Shown: positions 34,506 through 46,048 of the stretch, piece after piece
Layout of the letters: every line of letters begins with the position of its first letter
Position numbering within the stretch: the stretch's first letter is position 1
Source: Endomychus coccineus
Lineage: Eukaryota > Arthropoda > Insecta > Coleoptera > Endomychidae
Direction of reading: 5' to 3'
DNA length: 64,000 nucleotides
Assembly (NCBI GenBank): GCA_958510875.1
Contig: OY294068.1
Span: forward strand, 85,785,043-85,849,042
Translations under genes and position numbers: made by a program
Notes under the pieces: generated by a model
Seen by the model: only the letters and a program-made list of their open reading frames with translations
What the model was told of the DNA's origin: nothing
Databases searched by the model: none

Positions 34506-34763
34506 TTAACCCTTTCGAGACTAACGGGACAGTACGTCCCAAGGCATATTTTGTTTAGACTATTGGGAATAGTGATCCCAAATAAACGTATATAAACGCC
34601 AGTTCAGTCGTTTCAACGACCGAAGTAATCTAGCGTAAGTTTGTTTACGAATAAAACGAAATAACCTCAAATTTTTCGTACACGTGGTTGCACCTAGTGC
34701 GTTTATTTAGTGAATTTGGTATTTGTTTTTTGATTAATTATTTGCTGTGAACCGTGTGTAATC

Positions 34764-34919
34764 ATGTAAGTACCCCTACATTAGCACGCCTAGTGTTTGC
34801 ACCATATAACGTTTTGGCTGAGTCAATACGGTAGGTTTTATTTTCGTTTTCGTTTTATTTTTACTTTGATGGGATGATTTATCCCAGTAGGCGTAAGAAT
34901 GGTTTTTCTTCTTTTCAGA
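34764..34919 (+). other. Predicted 5' UTR intron of the piggyBac transposase
   Basis: A strong donor (CAT|GTAAGTA at about 34766) and acceptor (TTCTTCTTTTCAG, ending 34918) precede the transposase ATG at 34920 by one base. Splicing would remove about 150 bp of leader. Confidence 0.5.
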
Positions 34920-37755
34920 ATGAGCAAAAGAAAATTAACTCAAAAGGAGCTTGAAGAAATCGCTGATAATTTGGACTTGTCAGAGACTGATACTGATCCT
35001 TATCGTAACAGTGAGGATGAAGATTCAGAATAGACTCCTTCAGGTTTCGAATCTGAACATGCATCTGAAGGCGATATGCAGACTTCAAGTTCCGATGATG
35101 GCGTTATCGAGCCTGAAGGTAACGAAGTTTTTCTCGATAGTTATCCAGATACAGTTAATTCCAACGTTCCAAACGCATTGACAATTCTTCAACCAGTGCC
35201 TACAACATCTTCTGGATCAGACAACATAATCTGGAATTCAGTGCCGCAGAACTATACCCCAAGGATTCAACTCCCCACTGCTAGGAATACAGAAATTCTT
35301 TTGAACTCTATAAATAGTCAGTCTACAGAAATTGATATTTTTCTGAAGTTATTTCTAAGAAGCTTGTACATATTTATATCGCAATGTACTAATGACAGGT
35401 TAACCATTTTGGAAAAGAAAACTAAGAAAAAAGTTAAACAAACAGACTCTTCAGAAATTATGATGGTAACTGGTGTTATGATGGTAATGGCTTATAACAC
35501 GCTTCCAAGTTTGAGTTGCTATTGGTCAAAGCATACCTCCATGGGTAATACTGCAATAAAAAATGCAATATCACGTGACCGTTATAAACTACTTATATCC
35601 AAATTAAACTTCAATAGCCCTGAGAAATCAGCAGATTGTTCCAAGATATATTATATCAAGGAGCTTTTGGAGTGTTTCAAACATACATATCAAAATGCAA
35701 GAACGGATTCGGTTTATCAGTCTATAGATGAAAGTATGGCGAAATTCAAGGGCAGATCGATAAGGAAAATATACGTATAATACCTAAAGGTGTAATACAG
35801 GTTATTTTCAATATTTAAAAACAAAATCATTCTTAGAAAATTGAAATTTCATGTAAAATTGGAATATCTAAATGTAAAGAACAACTAGGGATTGCCAGAT
35901 GTACCCAGTTGTTTTCAATAACAAAAGTAGTTTCAGAAAAGTGAAGGAATTTCTAAAATAAATATAAGATAATTCACACTCGCTTCAAACGAGGGTGATA
36001 TGATACCACAGCTGATATGGTCAAGAAGGTTGCAATGAGTTCACAAAAGTTTGGTCGTAAGGGAAATCATAAACTTGTCAATATCAATAACCAATATAGT
36101 ACGAGAAACTAATGGGTAGCTACATGATGAATCTTAATGTGAACCATCTGAAGATGTGCAGGTGATGGGTAGTCCAGGCTCATTAAGGATTTCAATATGG
36201 AAGTTTTACACGTCTTTCTTTCATAAGTTACATAATTAATCAAAATGTTACACTCGGGACGTAACGTAGTACCTAAGCATCAAAATTGTAATTAAATATA
36301 TTCTTGATCATAGTTGAAATAATATGTACATTCAAATCAGTTAGTGAAATTTAGGAAAGAACCGATATCTTCAGAAATCCCCACCGAAAACATTCTGAAC
36401 TAGAGACCTGAAGAGGGGAATCTTACTGCTTATTGGTTGAACAATTCATGGATCCTTTTCGAAATGGAAATTGGTTCTTGAATAAAAGGACGCACTACAA
36501 ATACCTCGAATAATGTTATGTTTTCTAGCTTGAATCAGTTCCTTGAGAAATCACGTGACACTTAATTTCAATTTAATAATCTTAATTACATTTCTGTTTT
36601 AGTTAATTCAGATTACCTAGGTATTTTATTTGAGTATAGATTTAATATTAGTTTTTTATTCTTATTAGTGATAAAGTTAATTATATTATTCTTTCATTAT
36701 CTTTAATTATCATACATTCTTTTACTATTATCATTATCATTTAATTGTTATTTTTTATTATCAAATTTTATTGTTGTTGTTAAGTACGAGTTTATCTCAT
36801 TGATAACAGCGTTTACGTCTTCCACTTACCTTCCAGTGTGTTAAAATCTTAAGTGTCTTGTGAAGGAAAACGGTAAGTGTCAATGTCATGGGTAAGAAGC
36901 GACTCTCTTAGCGTTTATGTTTATGACCTCGATGTGTATAGTGGAAAGCAGGATGGGCAAGCAGATGGAACAGTAGGGGAAAGGGTTGTTAGAAAACTTA
37001 CCAGCTCAATTACGAAAACTGATGTCGTAATATGTTTTGACCGATTTTTTACATCTTTGACATTGATGAAAACCTTGCCATATGCTGCAGTAGGAACTTG
37101 TATTGGTACGCGAAAGAACATACCAAAAAGCCAGGGTAAATTAGAGAAGAATGAATCAACATTTCTATGCACAAATGACGGGATTACGTTTACTAGATGG
37201 CTCGATACAAAAGATGTTTTGGCAATTAGCAACTGTCATGGGGATCAGCGTACATTTGTTGACCGAAAGCAAAAGAATGGCGAAAAACTTGCTGTTGAAT
37301 GCCCCGAGATCATCGCCTTCTACATTAAATATATGGGAGGAGTCGATTTGACCGATCATTTAGCTGGCCTATATGAATTTGACTGCAAGTCTACCGAGTG
37401 GTGGAAAAAAGTTTTAAAAAAATTATTAATGATAACTGCTGTAAACTCTTTTATTATTTACAATGAAGTGAGACGTAAAAAGATTCCATTTTTGGAATTC
37501 TTGGTAGCCTTGGCAGAAACTCTTATTTAACAAGGGAAAAGCAAAGCCGGGGTGAAGAGACGTTCAACTTCCGGAAGAACATCAAAGCGGCAAAAAACAA
37601 TGTTGAATTTTGGTAACCATATGCCGATTGTCGAGCAGAAACGGAGAAGGTGCATAAGATGTTCACAAATGAAGATGGAGAAACGGACAAGAACTGTTTG
37701 CAGAGCATGTAGTGTGCCGTTATGCAATGACTGTTTCACCCGTTTTCATATGTAA
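34920..37755 (+). pseudogene. piggyBac transposase with three nonsense codons and a 1.1-kb interruption
   Basis: The ATG at 34920 starts MSKRKLTQKELEEIADNLDL, an acidic N-terminal arm with an in-frame TAG at about 35031. The DDE_Tnp_1_7 catalytic domain follows: first Asp in YQSIDESMAKFKGRS, a TAA at 35778, then 35800-36876 of unrelated AT-rich sequence. It resumes at WVRSDSLSVYVYDLDVYSGK, second Asp in VVICFDRFFTS, third in YIKYMGGVDLTDHL. A TAA at 37528 is followed in frame by a basic stretch and a C-terminal Cys-rich finger (CIRC, CRAC, LCNDCF) ending at 37755. All three catalytic acids remain, but stops and the interruption make it dead. Family assignment is very firm. Confidence 0.9.
35800..36876. 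other. 1.1-kb sequence interrupting the transposase
   Basis: AT-rich, no ORF of note, no terminal repeats that I can define; conserved residues expected between the YLK and WVRSDS blocks are missing, so it may be an insertion with a small deletion, or an unspliced intron with a weak acceptor. Confidence 0.45.
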
Positions 37756-37958
37756 AATCATGTAATATTTTGACTAAAATTATTTGTTCAACTTATTTTT
37801 GTGTATTTTTTCAAAACTTGTGGGAAATATTGTCCCAACGTAATGGACTAGTGGGACCATATGTCCCACTGAAAAAAAACTAAAATACGTTAAAAAAAAT
37901 TTGCCAAAATTACAAAAATCACTAGAAGCCTCCCAATTTCAAAATATGGAACAGCAAA

Positions 37959-39311
37959 TCAAATAATAATCTTAACGAAAAAAATAAAAATACGTCTTGA
38001 AAGGGTTAAAACAAAGATATCACATGTTAGTTTATAAGTTTCAATGAGTGCTAAGAATTTATCAAAGTTTTTGTTAGCACTTCTGATATTGAATTGTGTA
38101 ATGTTAAACAATTCAGTTTTTGATAGTATAAAGTTCCCAGGATCTACGTATTCCCCTAAGTGGTCTTGCTCAAGTAATTTCAAATTCTCCAGGATGATAT
38201 CTTGATCTACCAATACCATCAACTAGTATAGTCAATTTTACTTTTTTCCATATTTATATGGAATTGTAGCGTCGGGCAAATAGTATCAGTCAACATTGTT
38301 CTTCAATTTGTATTTGTCATTTGATTTGACACAATTGACGCATACTTCATTAATTTTTGGACAGTTTTGTTGCTCATGCTCTTCATTACATAGAGGACAA
38401 ACAAGTTTATTGGGGCAGTTTTGTTTTTTATGATAAAACTCTTGACACTGGAAGCAGCGCGGAATTGTAATGTCTTCAAAGACCGAATAACGTTCTCAAC
38501 CAATGTGTACCTTATTTAGTCGCATTAGTTGTCTTAAGGTAGGTGGGGAGCATTCTCCATGAATTATTGACATATTGTTTCTTCCCTTTTTAATGAATGT
38601 AATTTTGATATCATCCAGGGCTTCATTCTGTAGCAGTATACTTATTTTTCATTTTACTTTTGAATTCTTTTTCCAAAATACTAAATTCTGTCTTGTTTTT
38701 GCATTTGATGATGACAGATCCAGATTTCAATGACTTCAAACTTCTAATTCCGATTTTTAAATTAGATGTATTATTAGTATTTCTAATTTCATTTTTACTT
38801 CTTTTCGCATCTTGAAAGATCTTGAGTTTTATCATTATATCAGGAACGTTTTGTGGATCTATGTCAGGAGGTGTGTTCGAATTCTGTTGTAGAGTCTCAG
38901 AGTAAGTAGGCATTGTTATATAAGTACTTTTCAGTTCATGTTTGTTCAATTTCTCTTGTAGCAACTCCTCCTTATCTTTCATGATATATTGCAAACTTTC
39001 AACACATTCATTGTTCTCACATTTTTTGCAATTGAATTTCAAAGTACGCTTCAGTAGTGGCATGCATTTCAATTCAGATACTGTTAGATTCGAACACTAA
39101 TTGTACAAATAAAGTTACTTCAAGTATCGCAAGAAAAAAAAGGAGATTTAACTTCTTTCGTAGGCTGTGTTATTACCTTGCATAGAAAACACTCTATAGT
39201 TTCATTATCGTCCAGACACCACATAAAAATCCTATTTTTTGTGGAACTTGTTATTTCTAGATAAGTGATTCCTTTATGTGCACTATATAATAATAATAAG
39301 TTTTCATCCAA
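37959..39311 (-). pseudogene. LINE ORF1 (gag-like, zinc knuckles) and ORF2 endonuclease start
   Basis: 39311-39120 and 39072-38623 encode a cysteine-containing N-terminal region (CKKCENNEC) and a basic middle part. In another frame 38460-38320 contains consecutive CCHC-type knuckles (CFQCQEFYHKKQNC, CPLCNEEHEQQNC), the RNA-binding signature of such ORF1 proteins. ORF2 begins near 38222 with a leader and the endonuclease N-terminus NITQFNIRSANKNFDKF, and is cut at the piggyBac TTAA (38009); codons below that within 37959-38005 are piggyBac sequence. Confidence 0.7.
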
Positions 39312-39320
39312 TGTATTAAG

Positions 39321-39599
39321 GTATTTAATTTGTGTATTAAATCAACTTGTGGTATTATCACTGAACTACGTTTGTTTGAAAAATCAAATTTTTTGAAGTA
39401 TTTGTTGTTAAATTAGCCACTTTTACGGAGCTCACTGAAAACACGTCCAGTTAGTTGGTATGATTCACGTTTTTATAGAGAGAATATCTTCTAATGATGA
39501 GATCTAAATCCTGAAACTAGTAAAAATGGTTTTATAATATATGTGTATTAATTATTATATAAAATTTCGCCTAAGAGCGGTAATTCATTTACATTATTA
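39321..39599. other. Flank between LINE and BEL/Pao remnant
   Basis: No gene recognised. Confidence 0.5.
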
Positions 39600-40500
39600 T
39601 TCAACTGAGAATTGATATCAAGAGGAACAGATTCGTCCCAGTCGAATTATTTTCATAAATTTCGTATGATTAATTTTGCCTTAACAATGATAGGACCCAT
39701 CAATAACCCAATATGATGGAAGAGTTTCGCAATGCTTGAGAATGTTAATCGTTTCGTAATTTATTTCTGAGAATGGTAGGTAAATACCAATAAATCGCTA
39801 TGTGAATTCCGTATAATATCTGAAGTTTTCATATCTTGAGATGGATCGTTGAATAGACCTAGGTTAGTTAAACTATTGGGTAATGAGTTAGCTAATTCTT
39901 GAATCATTAGATGACCATCTAGGCTTAGTAGTTGAATAATTTCATTTCTCAGTTGTAAAGAATTTTCAAATCACTTCCAGATGAAAAATCATCGCCATAG
40001 AAGTCAATACAGGCCTTAAGGCCACTGGAAAATCATATCGCTCATCTTCGGCAAGTTTTTGTAATGTACGAACCGCTGGAAATGGAGTATTTAATTGTAT
40101 TTAGTTGAAATGTTTCAATTGTATGTATCACTCGAATATTCCTCTCTAAAGGATCTTTTGATAATCACGACCTCCTTGATCGACTAGAATTCAGCGTCAG
40201 CGTTGAGAACATAAATGTGAGTACGATATCGAATGAGTAGTTGAAAAATGTCGTCTTGGATTGTAGGACCGACCTGAAGTGATTCAATGAAATTCCAGTA
40301 CTTGATTCCACTGTACCGTCAAAAACCACTCGAATCTTTGTTGTAGTCCTACTCTCCTTAATCACAGCGTGATGTGGAAGATAGTAGCCAGTATAAATAG
40401 AGTATTTACCTTGGACTTTGACTTCAATTTTCATAATCTCTCATGAATTCTCTATATTGCTGTTTCAGGTCTAGGTTTTTGTCTAAATTACGTTCAAGTG
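39600..40500 (-). pseudogene. BEL/Pao reverse transcriptase (fragments)
   Basis: The RT start YYLPHHAVIKES and TTTKIRVVFDGT is in the open frame 40434-40165, followed by ISLNHFRSVL. Further on, in shifting frames, are TIKYSISSGSYI, the FYGDDFSSGSD form of the YxDD box, and the connection region with LTFSSIAKLFHHIGLLMGP down to about 39600. The region of motif A is deleted. Clearly BEL/Pao and clearly dead. Confidence 0.8.
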
Positions 40501-40644
40501 AATGAAATGTTTTCATTACAATTGATTAATTATTCCCAATATTACCCAAGATTAGCTATCCTTGGAGGTCTACTATCCAAGATATTCAAGATATGCCCAA
40601 TGAAGTATAGGAGAGTGCACACTGTTTTAATAACACTATTGATG

Positions 40645-40885
40645 AGGAATAATTACCCTTATCCACTGAAAATACTATTGGAGTACTTAGCACCTTCCGG
40701 CTACCAAGTAGCCATCATCAGAATAAACTAAATTATGGATCGAACTGTGCCTGTTCAAAATAGTATTTAAACAGGCATATTTTGATTCACAATTTTGTTT
40801 ACTCAGATGATGGCTACTTGGTAGCCGAAAGGTCCTCAGCTCCTTGATAGTGTCTTTAGTCGATAAGGGTGATTATTTCTGATCA
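40645..40885. mobile_element. 240-bp palindromic insertion with paired hammerhead-like motifs
   Basis: Two inverted arms of about 105 bp (core GGCTACCAAGTAGCCATCAT and inverse) meet near 40760. Each arm has CTGATGA-stem-GAAA-type order: minus copy CTGATGA ... GGAA (40721-40695), plus copy CAGATGA ... GAAA (40804-40830), sharing stem GGCTAC/GTAGCC. Each has one substitution in the conserved core. It separates BEL protease from RT. Confidence 0.55.
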
Positions 40886-41268
40886 ATAGTAATTATTCTC
40901 AAGTTTACTTTATTTTCATTGAATGGTAATTTGACGACGTACCTTACGGTATTATCTAAATATGTATTTCCTTGAAATTTTTTCTCTATCTTCGGTTCAT
41001 CAACGCATATAAATATTTTGTCTAAGGCAGTTATTCAAGTTCTCAAAATTTTGATAATTCCTCTGTTATTGAGTTGAGTAACAGATTATTTGAAATTTTA
41101 TTGGATTGAGAAAATTGACTGGTAATATTATCAACAATAATCCATCCGAATTTGGTCTTTGGTAGAATAGCTAATTGATAATCGATGTCTACTGAAGGTA
41201 CATTTTGAGCAATATTTAAATACTTGAGGTTAATGTGGAAGGTAATTGGTGCGTGATAGTTGGCACTA

Positions 41269-41520
41269 CTAGGAGTTAAATATTTTCTTCATAATTTCCA
41301 ATGATGAACTTTTATCCGATACCTTGCGTTTTATGTTTGTTTCTAATCGATTCGAGGCAGCTACTGAAATATTGATTTTTGTACATTTTAATCCATGTAG
41401 TCTTGTCAATTCTCCAGTTGTAAAGTGGCACTGCCTTCTAATACAACTTGCGCTACTTGCTTTTTCATCATTATTCTCAACAATTGCAACTTGTGCTGTA
41501 GCTAATAATACTTGACTCAA
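41269..41520 (-). pseudogene. BEL/Pao aspartic protease (fragment)
   Basis: An 83-codon frame starting SQVLLATAQVAIVENND continues directly after gag and matches the start of BEL-type proteases; the catalytic Asp block (normally DSGSQ) is replaced by ASCIRRQC, so it is inactive. The linker to RT is traceable to about 40890 (FGWII near 41145). Confidence 0.7.
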
Positions 41521-43138
41521 ATAGGGGTCTTGTAAATTATGAACTGATATTGAAGGTTGAGGTTGCTTGTTATTAGTGAGATTTTTGGAATGTAATAGTG
41601 TATTGTGTCTTCTACCGCATTTTTACAAGGTCTGCAAGTAGATATTATTGCAGAATGCAATTTTCTTAGGCAGTTAAGATAAAGTTTCTCTATTTTTGCT
41701 GCATTAATTCTCTCGGAAATGGATAATTTCAAAACTTTCTCGCAAATAAATATTTTGTGTGATTCACTAGAAGGATTACAGTGATCTGTATTTTTTGTTA
41801 TGGCTGGAAAGTTTTTCTTACTCAAATGTACGTTATGTTTTGGATTGAATGTCATAATATTGAGTGTAGATTTAGATTCTGTTTATTTGTAGCTTCTGAA
41901 ATCTGGCAACGTTATGTCAGAAATGTTGTAAATTGTTTCATTGTAGATACTACTCTTCAGAATTTATGGATTCTTCCACTCTTGATGGGTGATTCCATCA
42001 AGTTTGTTATTCATGCAATGAATAATAATTGACTCCCCTTTATCTTCTTATTGCAATAATGTATGTAATGCTCTTGTATGTGTATTTATGCTATTTAAAA
42101 TTTGTCTGAGGCCTGTAACACTTCCTCGTAAGCAAGTTGATTGCTCAAGGAGAGCCTCCAAACGGTCTTGTACAATGACTCTTTTATTCGAATATCTTCC
42201 TTTCAATAACGACCAATCGATATCATAATTAACCGCTGTCGATGAAAAAGACTGAATGATGTTTCAGTTTCTCCTTTAAAGCAAGATCGAGGATAATGTA
42301 GTTTTTCAATATCTGAAAGTTGTGCTTTGTCATGCACCATGAATTTAAATGAATCAGAAAGAAACATCCATTTCTCACATCCTTCGTTAAAGGGTGGCAA
42401 ATCGATTTTTGGGACCTGCACATTTGAATTTACATCTTTTGTTAGGTTAAATTCGATTGACTCATACTGATCATTCATTTTCACGTATAAACTTACGTGC
42501 CAAACTTTCAAAACCGTTGATTGGGCACGTGGCTGTTGAATTTTATTGTGTTTATTGTGTAGTTGTGTTTATTGTGTAAACGACATTTTTTTAAACTTAT
42601 TATTCTTTGGAATAATCAATTAATAATTAATTATTCATTCACCAATAAATTTTTTTTTAAATCCACCAATTACGAATTGTAAGTATTTATATTCTTTTGT
42701 ATTCTTCCATATCAACACAGATATTTTGAAAAAAAGTTGTTTTCTAAATTTTTTTTTCATAGATTTCAATTTGCGTTTGGACAATATTTCGAGTCGGCAT
42801 TTCCAGCCATTGTTGGCATGATTTCGAAATGTTAAAAATTTCCTAATTTTTTGACTATGAAAATTGGAAATTTTCCTCTATATTTCTCTATAATAATTGA
42901 AAAATGGAAAAGCACATATTAGTTTTTTTCGGGAATGTTGTAAATCCGTTCAAGAAAATTTTGCGAAAGTCCCGGAGTCGATCGGAGTTGCCCGCAAATT
43001 TTCCCAGCTTTTCTGCTGATTTGAATCGACTATTTCGTCAATCTGACCAGGTTGAACTGTAATCAAACAGGTATTGAATGAAGTTAGTTGACGTTTTAAG
43101 TTTGCACGTTGAACCTTTAATTTAGGGAATTCTGACAT
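41517..43138 (-). pseudogene. BEL/Pao gag (fragments)
   Basis: Three recognisable parts in order: N-terminal helix-rich piece 43138-42950 (KVQRANLKRQLTSFNT); middle piece 42511-42203 with VPKIDLPPFNEGCEKWMFLSD and LHYPRSCFKGE, the hallmark of BEL gag; and the C-terminal zinc-knuckle zone 41855-41517, where LYLNCLRK and CRPCKNAVEDTIHY are remnants of CCHC knuckles. The stretch 42200-41860 continues gag in several frames. Numerous stops. The DNA at 42520-42945 between the first two parts does not code for gag and is probably an insertion. Confidence 0.75.
42520..42945. other. Non-coding DNA between gag pieces
   Basis: AT-rich with TTTATTGTGT repeats at 42540-42580; no element recognised. Confidence 0.4.
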
Positions 43139-43678
43139 TGTGCAGCCGTGCTTAATTCACTGAAGATAAAGAATTGAAATGACTCGCAAGCTTGTTGACT
43201 ATGACGTAATAGGTAGATGAGGGGCCTCGATGATTGAAGTTATGTTATGCCTGCAGCCTCACTGATGATTCATGTGATTGATGTATGAAATGATGTTGAA
43301 TTATTTAGCTCGTCTTGATGACTGATGTAGAACGTATCCACTGAATATCGATGTGAAATTCTTGAATTGTTGTTGAATCCGGATCGAAAGACCAAAACAT
43401 GGGTAGAGTTGATTCAGGTTCTCAACTCCAGCACGGTTATTGTTTAATTCAGAGTGACAAGTGTATGTATCGGCTCCAAACTGCTTATTGTAAGGGAGAC
43501 TTATGAATATAACAATACAATTGACCAGAGCTTTGAATTTTATTTCCTTCAGAATCAACATTTCTACACTTAACACCATATGTGTGCTACACCCTCCTGT
43601 TGTCAATCAAAATAAACTACCATTGTCATGATGATAGTATATAGTCTAGGCTATGAACTGGAAAATAAAAAAAAAACG
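43139..43678. other. Sequence upstream of BEL gag
   Basis: Would be the 5' leader and LTR of the BEL element, but no paired LTR, TG...CA ends or primer site could be confirmed. Confidence 0.35.
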
Positions 43679-44528
43679 TGTGAGTTCGAATCAAAAACTT
43701 TTCTTTGCATTAGCTTCATGAGGTTCTCAGGATCATTCATACACCTTGAAACCTCTTGAAAACCCCAACCCCACCCATTTGGGGCGAAAATGGCCTACAA
43801 AAATAGGCATTTTGGCATTTCGAGTGCACCTAGGAGGTTATTCGGGTCGCTGAACACGAATCCGTAGCCAGATTTATTTGCAATTCTCTTAATATCAAAA
43901 AAGGAGAAAACTCCGAAGAAATTTTAAAATGCAAAAACAATAAAAATTAAGAAGCGTGTCAAATTAGCCATTTTTGTTTATTTCCCACCCATGATATTCG
44001 AGTGAATCTGGCTTCGGAATCGTATTCAGCGACCCGAAAAACCCTCTTGGTGCATTCGAAATGCCTGAAACGCGTAAATTTCACAATAACATATTAGGGT
44101 GCAAAATTGGCAAATTTTGTCGATTTTACCACCCCTACGATGGATTGCAAGTAAATCTAGCTTCGGGTTCGTGTTAACTGACCCAAAAAACCTCCTTGGT
44201 GCATACGAAATGCCTAAAACACGTAAATTGCAGTACAACATATAGGGGTGCAAAATTGGCCAATTTCGTTGATTTTACCTCCCTTACGATGGATTGCAAG
44301 TGAATGTGGCTACGGATTCGTGTTCAGCTACCCAAAAAACCTCCCAGGTGCACTCGAAATGCCAAAATACCTTTTTTTGTAGAAAATACAATTCAAGTCT
44401 TCGAGCCAATTTCGCCCCCAATGGGTGAGGTTGGGGTTTCCAAGAGGTTTTAAGGTGTATGAATGATCCTGAAAACCTCCTGAACTCCTGAAGCTGATGC
44501 AAAAAAAATGTTTGATTTGAACTTACAT
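43679..44528. mobile_element. Non-autonomous TIR element with 146-bp tandem core
   Basis: Inverted ends of about 200 bp (43679-43880 and 44300-44528; shared core AGGTTTTCAGGATCATTCAT and complement) flank tandem units starting at about 43999, 44145 and 44291. The unit (GATTGCAAGTGAATCTGGCT ... GGTGCATTCGAAATGCC) has a period of 146 bp. ORFs within are artefacts. Confidence 0.65.
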
Positions 44529-44684
44529 GTTTTTTTTATTATAGCTAAAATCCCGGTTCACAGCCTGGACCAATAATGTTTCAACTTTGATTCATAATGT
44601 TGGTTAGCTTTTTGATAGATATTATAATGATATATGAAAATTCTCGGGAAATAGTTCGCATTAACACTTTGTTCTATATTTCCG

Positions 44685-44724
44685 TCTTTACGTACGTTTC
44701 GGTCTCACGACCATCGTCAGAAGA
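44685..44724 (-). ncRNA. Hammerhead ribozyme-like motif (minus copy)
   Basis: Minus strand: stem I TCTT, box CTGACGA, stem II GGTC-GTGA-GACC, box GAAA, self-complementary CGTACG at helix III, TA as cleavage dinucleotide, stem I partner AAGA. All invariant core bases are present. Confidence 0.65.
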
Positions 44725-45076
44725 GTTATTATGTCAAAATGGGCTTTTTTTTCAAATTAATTATAGCACAAAGCGTCCATATCGCACTAATTTCAATCAA
44801 GAATGCCCACGTCGCCGAAACGAACAGAACCACGAATAATCCAAATTGTACCACATCAATACTTCAAGTATAAAATATAACAAGAATCCACTATTCAGTG
44901 ATATTCTCAGCGCATGTTGGTATAGTGTCTCAATGACTGAAGATCTAACTAACTAACTATTGCGTTAAGTATCTCCTCTCGAACCAGTGTTACGATTTAT
45001 GAGGTACTTGAAAAAGCTTGCATACCTACATTGGAATATTACTTTTAGGCATTCAATCTAAAATATAATTTTGGCA

Positions 45077-45325
45077 TTATAAAGACGCATGTAGGAATTT
45101 GCAAGAGTTTTGATTAATTAAGTTAGTATAAATCTGACCTAATGTCTGAATATCAGTCCTATGATTTACAGATTTGGAGTCACGTTTTATGTGAATCATC
45201 TCCAGAATAGATCTTTTATAATAATTGGTTTCCTTAGTTAAAATATTAACATTTTTGTAATCAAATTGATGGTTATAATCAAAGCAGTGTTTAGCAAGGC
45301 CGGTGAAATTTTCTAAGTTTTTATT
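45077..45325 (-). pseudogene. Penelope-like endonuclease (GIY-YIG) C-terminal fragment
   Basis: Minus-strand frame open for 83 codons to TAA (45077): FTGLAKHCFDYNHQFDYKNV, ILTKETNYYKRSILEMIHI, then a DIQTLGQIYTNL tail. The H...H-F and E-x-N-Y-x-K-R-x-x-E-M-I-H-I pattern is the region after the GIY-YIG motif in Penelope-like elements; the Glu of SILEM would be the metal-binding residue of that nuclease. The GIY-YIG motif itself and the RT are missing. It points toward the hammerhead at 44.7 kb, the natural 3' orientation. Confidence 0.7.
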
Positions 45326-45534
45326 TCTATACCAACATGTGCTTGTATATCATTAGAATATTACTGAATAGTGGATTCTTGTTATATTTTATACTTGAAA
45401 TATTGATGTGGTATTATTTCGATTATTCGTGTTTCTGTTTGTTTCGGCGACGTGAGCCTTTTTGATTGAAACTGGTGCGATATGAACGCTTTGTGCTATA
45501 ATTAATTTTTAAAAAACCTTTTTGACATAATAAG

Positions 45535-45574
45535 TCTCCTGATGATGGTCGTGAGACCGAAACGTACGTAAAGA
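45535..45574 (+). ncRNA. Hammerhead ribozyme-like motif (plus copy)
   Basis: Same design as the minus copy: box CTGATGA, stem GGTC-GTGA-GACC, GAAA, CGTACG, TA, AAGA. The stem I 5' strand is TCTC, giving one mismatch next to the core. Confidence 0.55.
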
Positions 45575-45620
45575 TGGAAATATAAAACAAAGTATTAATT
45601 TGACCTATTTTCCGAGAGTT

Positions 45621-46048
45621 TTTATATATAATCCATACTGGGTCAAGAATCTTTATTATAGATATTATAATTGTATATCTCTCATGCAGAAATGTTCGGA
45701 AGCGAAATATTGTAGTGACACTTAGGGTGATGGATCAATCAGTTCAACAATGGGAAAGTGTCTCTAGTTTGAACAGTAACATCACAAATAATAGTTACAA
45801 ACAGTTGCTTCGCTCTCCCGAGCTCATCAGGAATCTAACTAATCTAACATTAACTAATGGATTTGTCCCACTTAATTTTTTTATAATGAAACGTTTCTTA
45901 TATCAAACCAACCCCTCTACGAGGAAATAATGTCCCCAATCTGCTCATACATTACAGAAAGGACTGAGTGTATTTTTCTCACATACTATCCTCATTATCA
46001 CGAAAGAAAGTATACATTTTTTGCCATAGTTATTGTTCGGAAAATTAT
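45621..46048. other. Intron sequence, nothing recognised
   Basis: No feature found apart from an unassigned 71-codon frame at 45715-45930 without recognisable content. Confidence 0.45.

Larger units (their letters stand above)
34510..38005 (+). mobile_element. piggyBac-family transposon at TTAA
   Basis: TTAA at 34506-34509 and 38006-38009 flanks a 3.5-kb element with inverted ends CCCTTTCGAGAC and (complement) CCCTTTCAAGAC. Just inside both ends are repeated GGGAC/GTCCC motifs (CGGGACAGTACGTCCCA left; GTGGGACCATATGTCCCAC right). It sits inside the endonuclease of the LINE. Confidence 0.93.
31842..39320 (-). mobile_element. Jockey/CR1-like LINE, nearly full length, split by a piggyBac element
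   Basis: Reading on the minus strand: ORF1 39311-38300, ORF2 endonuclease from 38222, interruption at the TTAA 38006-38009/34506-34509, the rest of the endonuclease to 33871, and reverse transcriptase down to about 31842. Removing the piggyBac and one TTAA makes the two endonuclease parts contiguous. Several stops and frameshifts throughout. Confidence 0.85.
39600..43138 (-). mobile_element. BEL/Pao LTR retrotransposon remnant
   Basis: Minus-strand order gag, protease, RT is conserved over 3.5 kb although every part is decayed and two other insertions interrupt it (about 42520-42945 and 40645-40885). No LTRs could be defined. Confidence 0.8.
44640..45620 (-). mobile_element. Penelope-like element remnant with inverted terminal arms
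   Basis: 44640-44925 and 45335-45620 are inverted copies (about 285 bp). Each holds a hammerhead-like motif. The 410 bp between them encode, on the minus strand, the end of a Penelope-type endonuclease region. Inverted pLTR-like copies are a known arrangement of Penelope-like elements. Confidence 0.7.
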
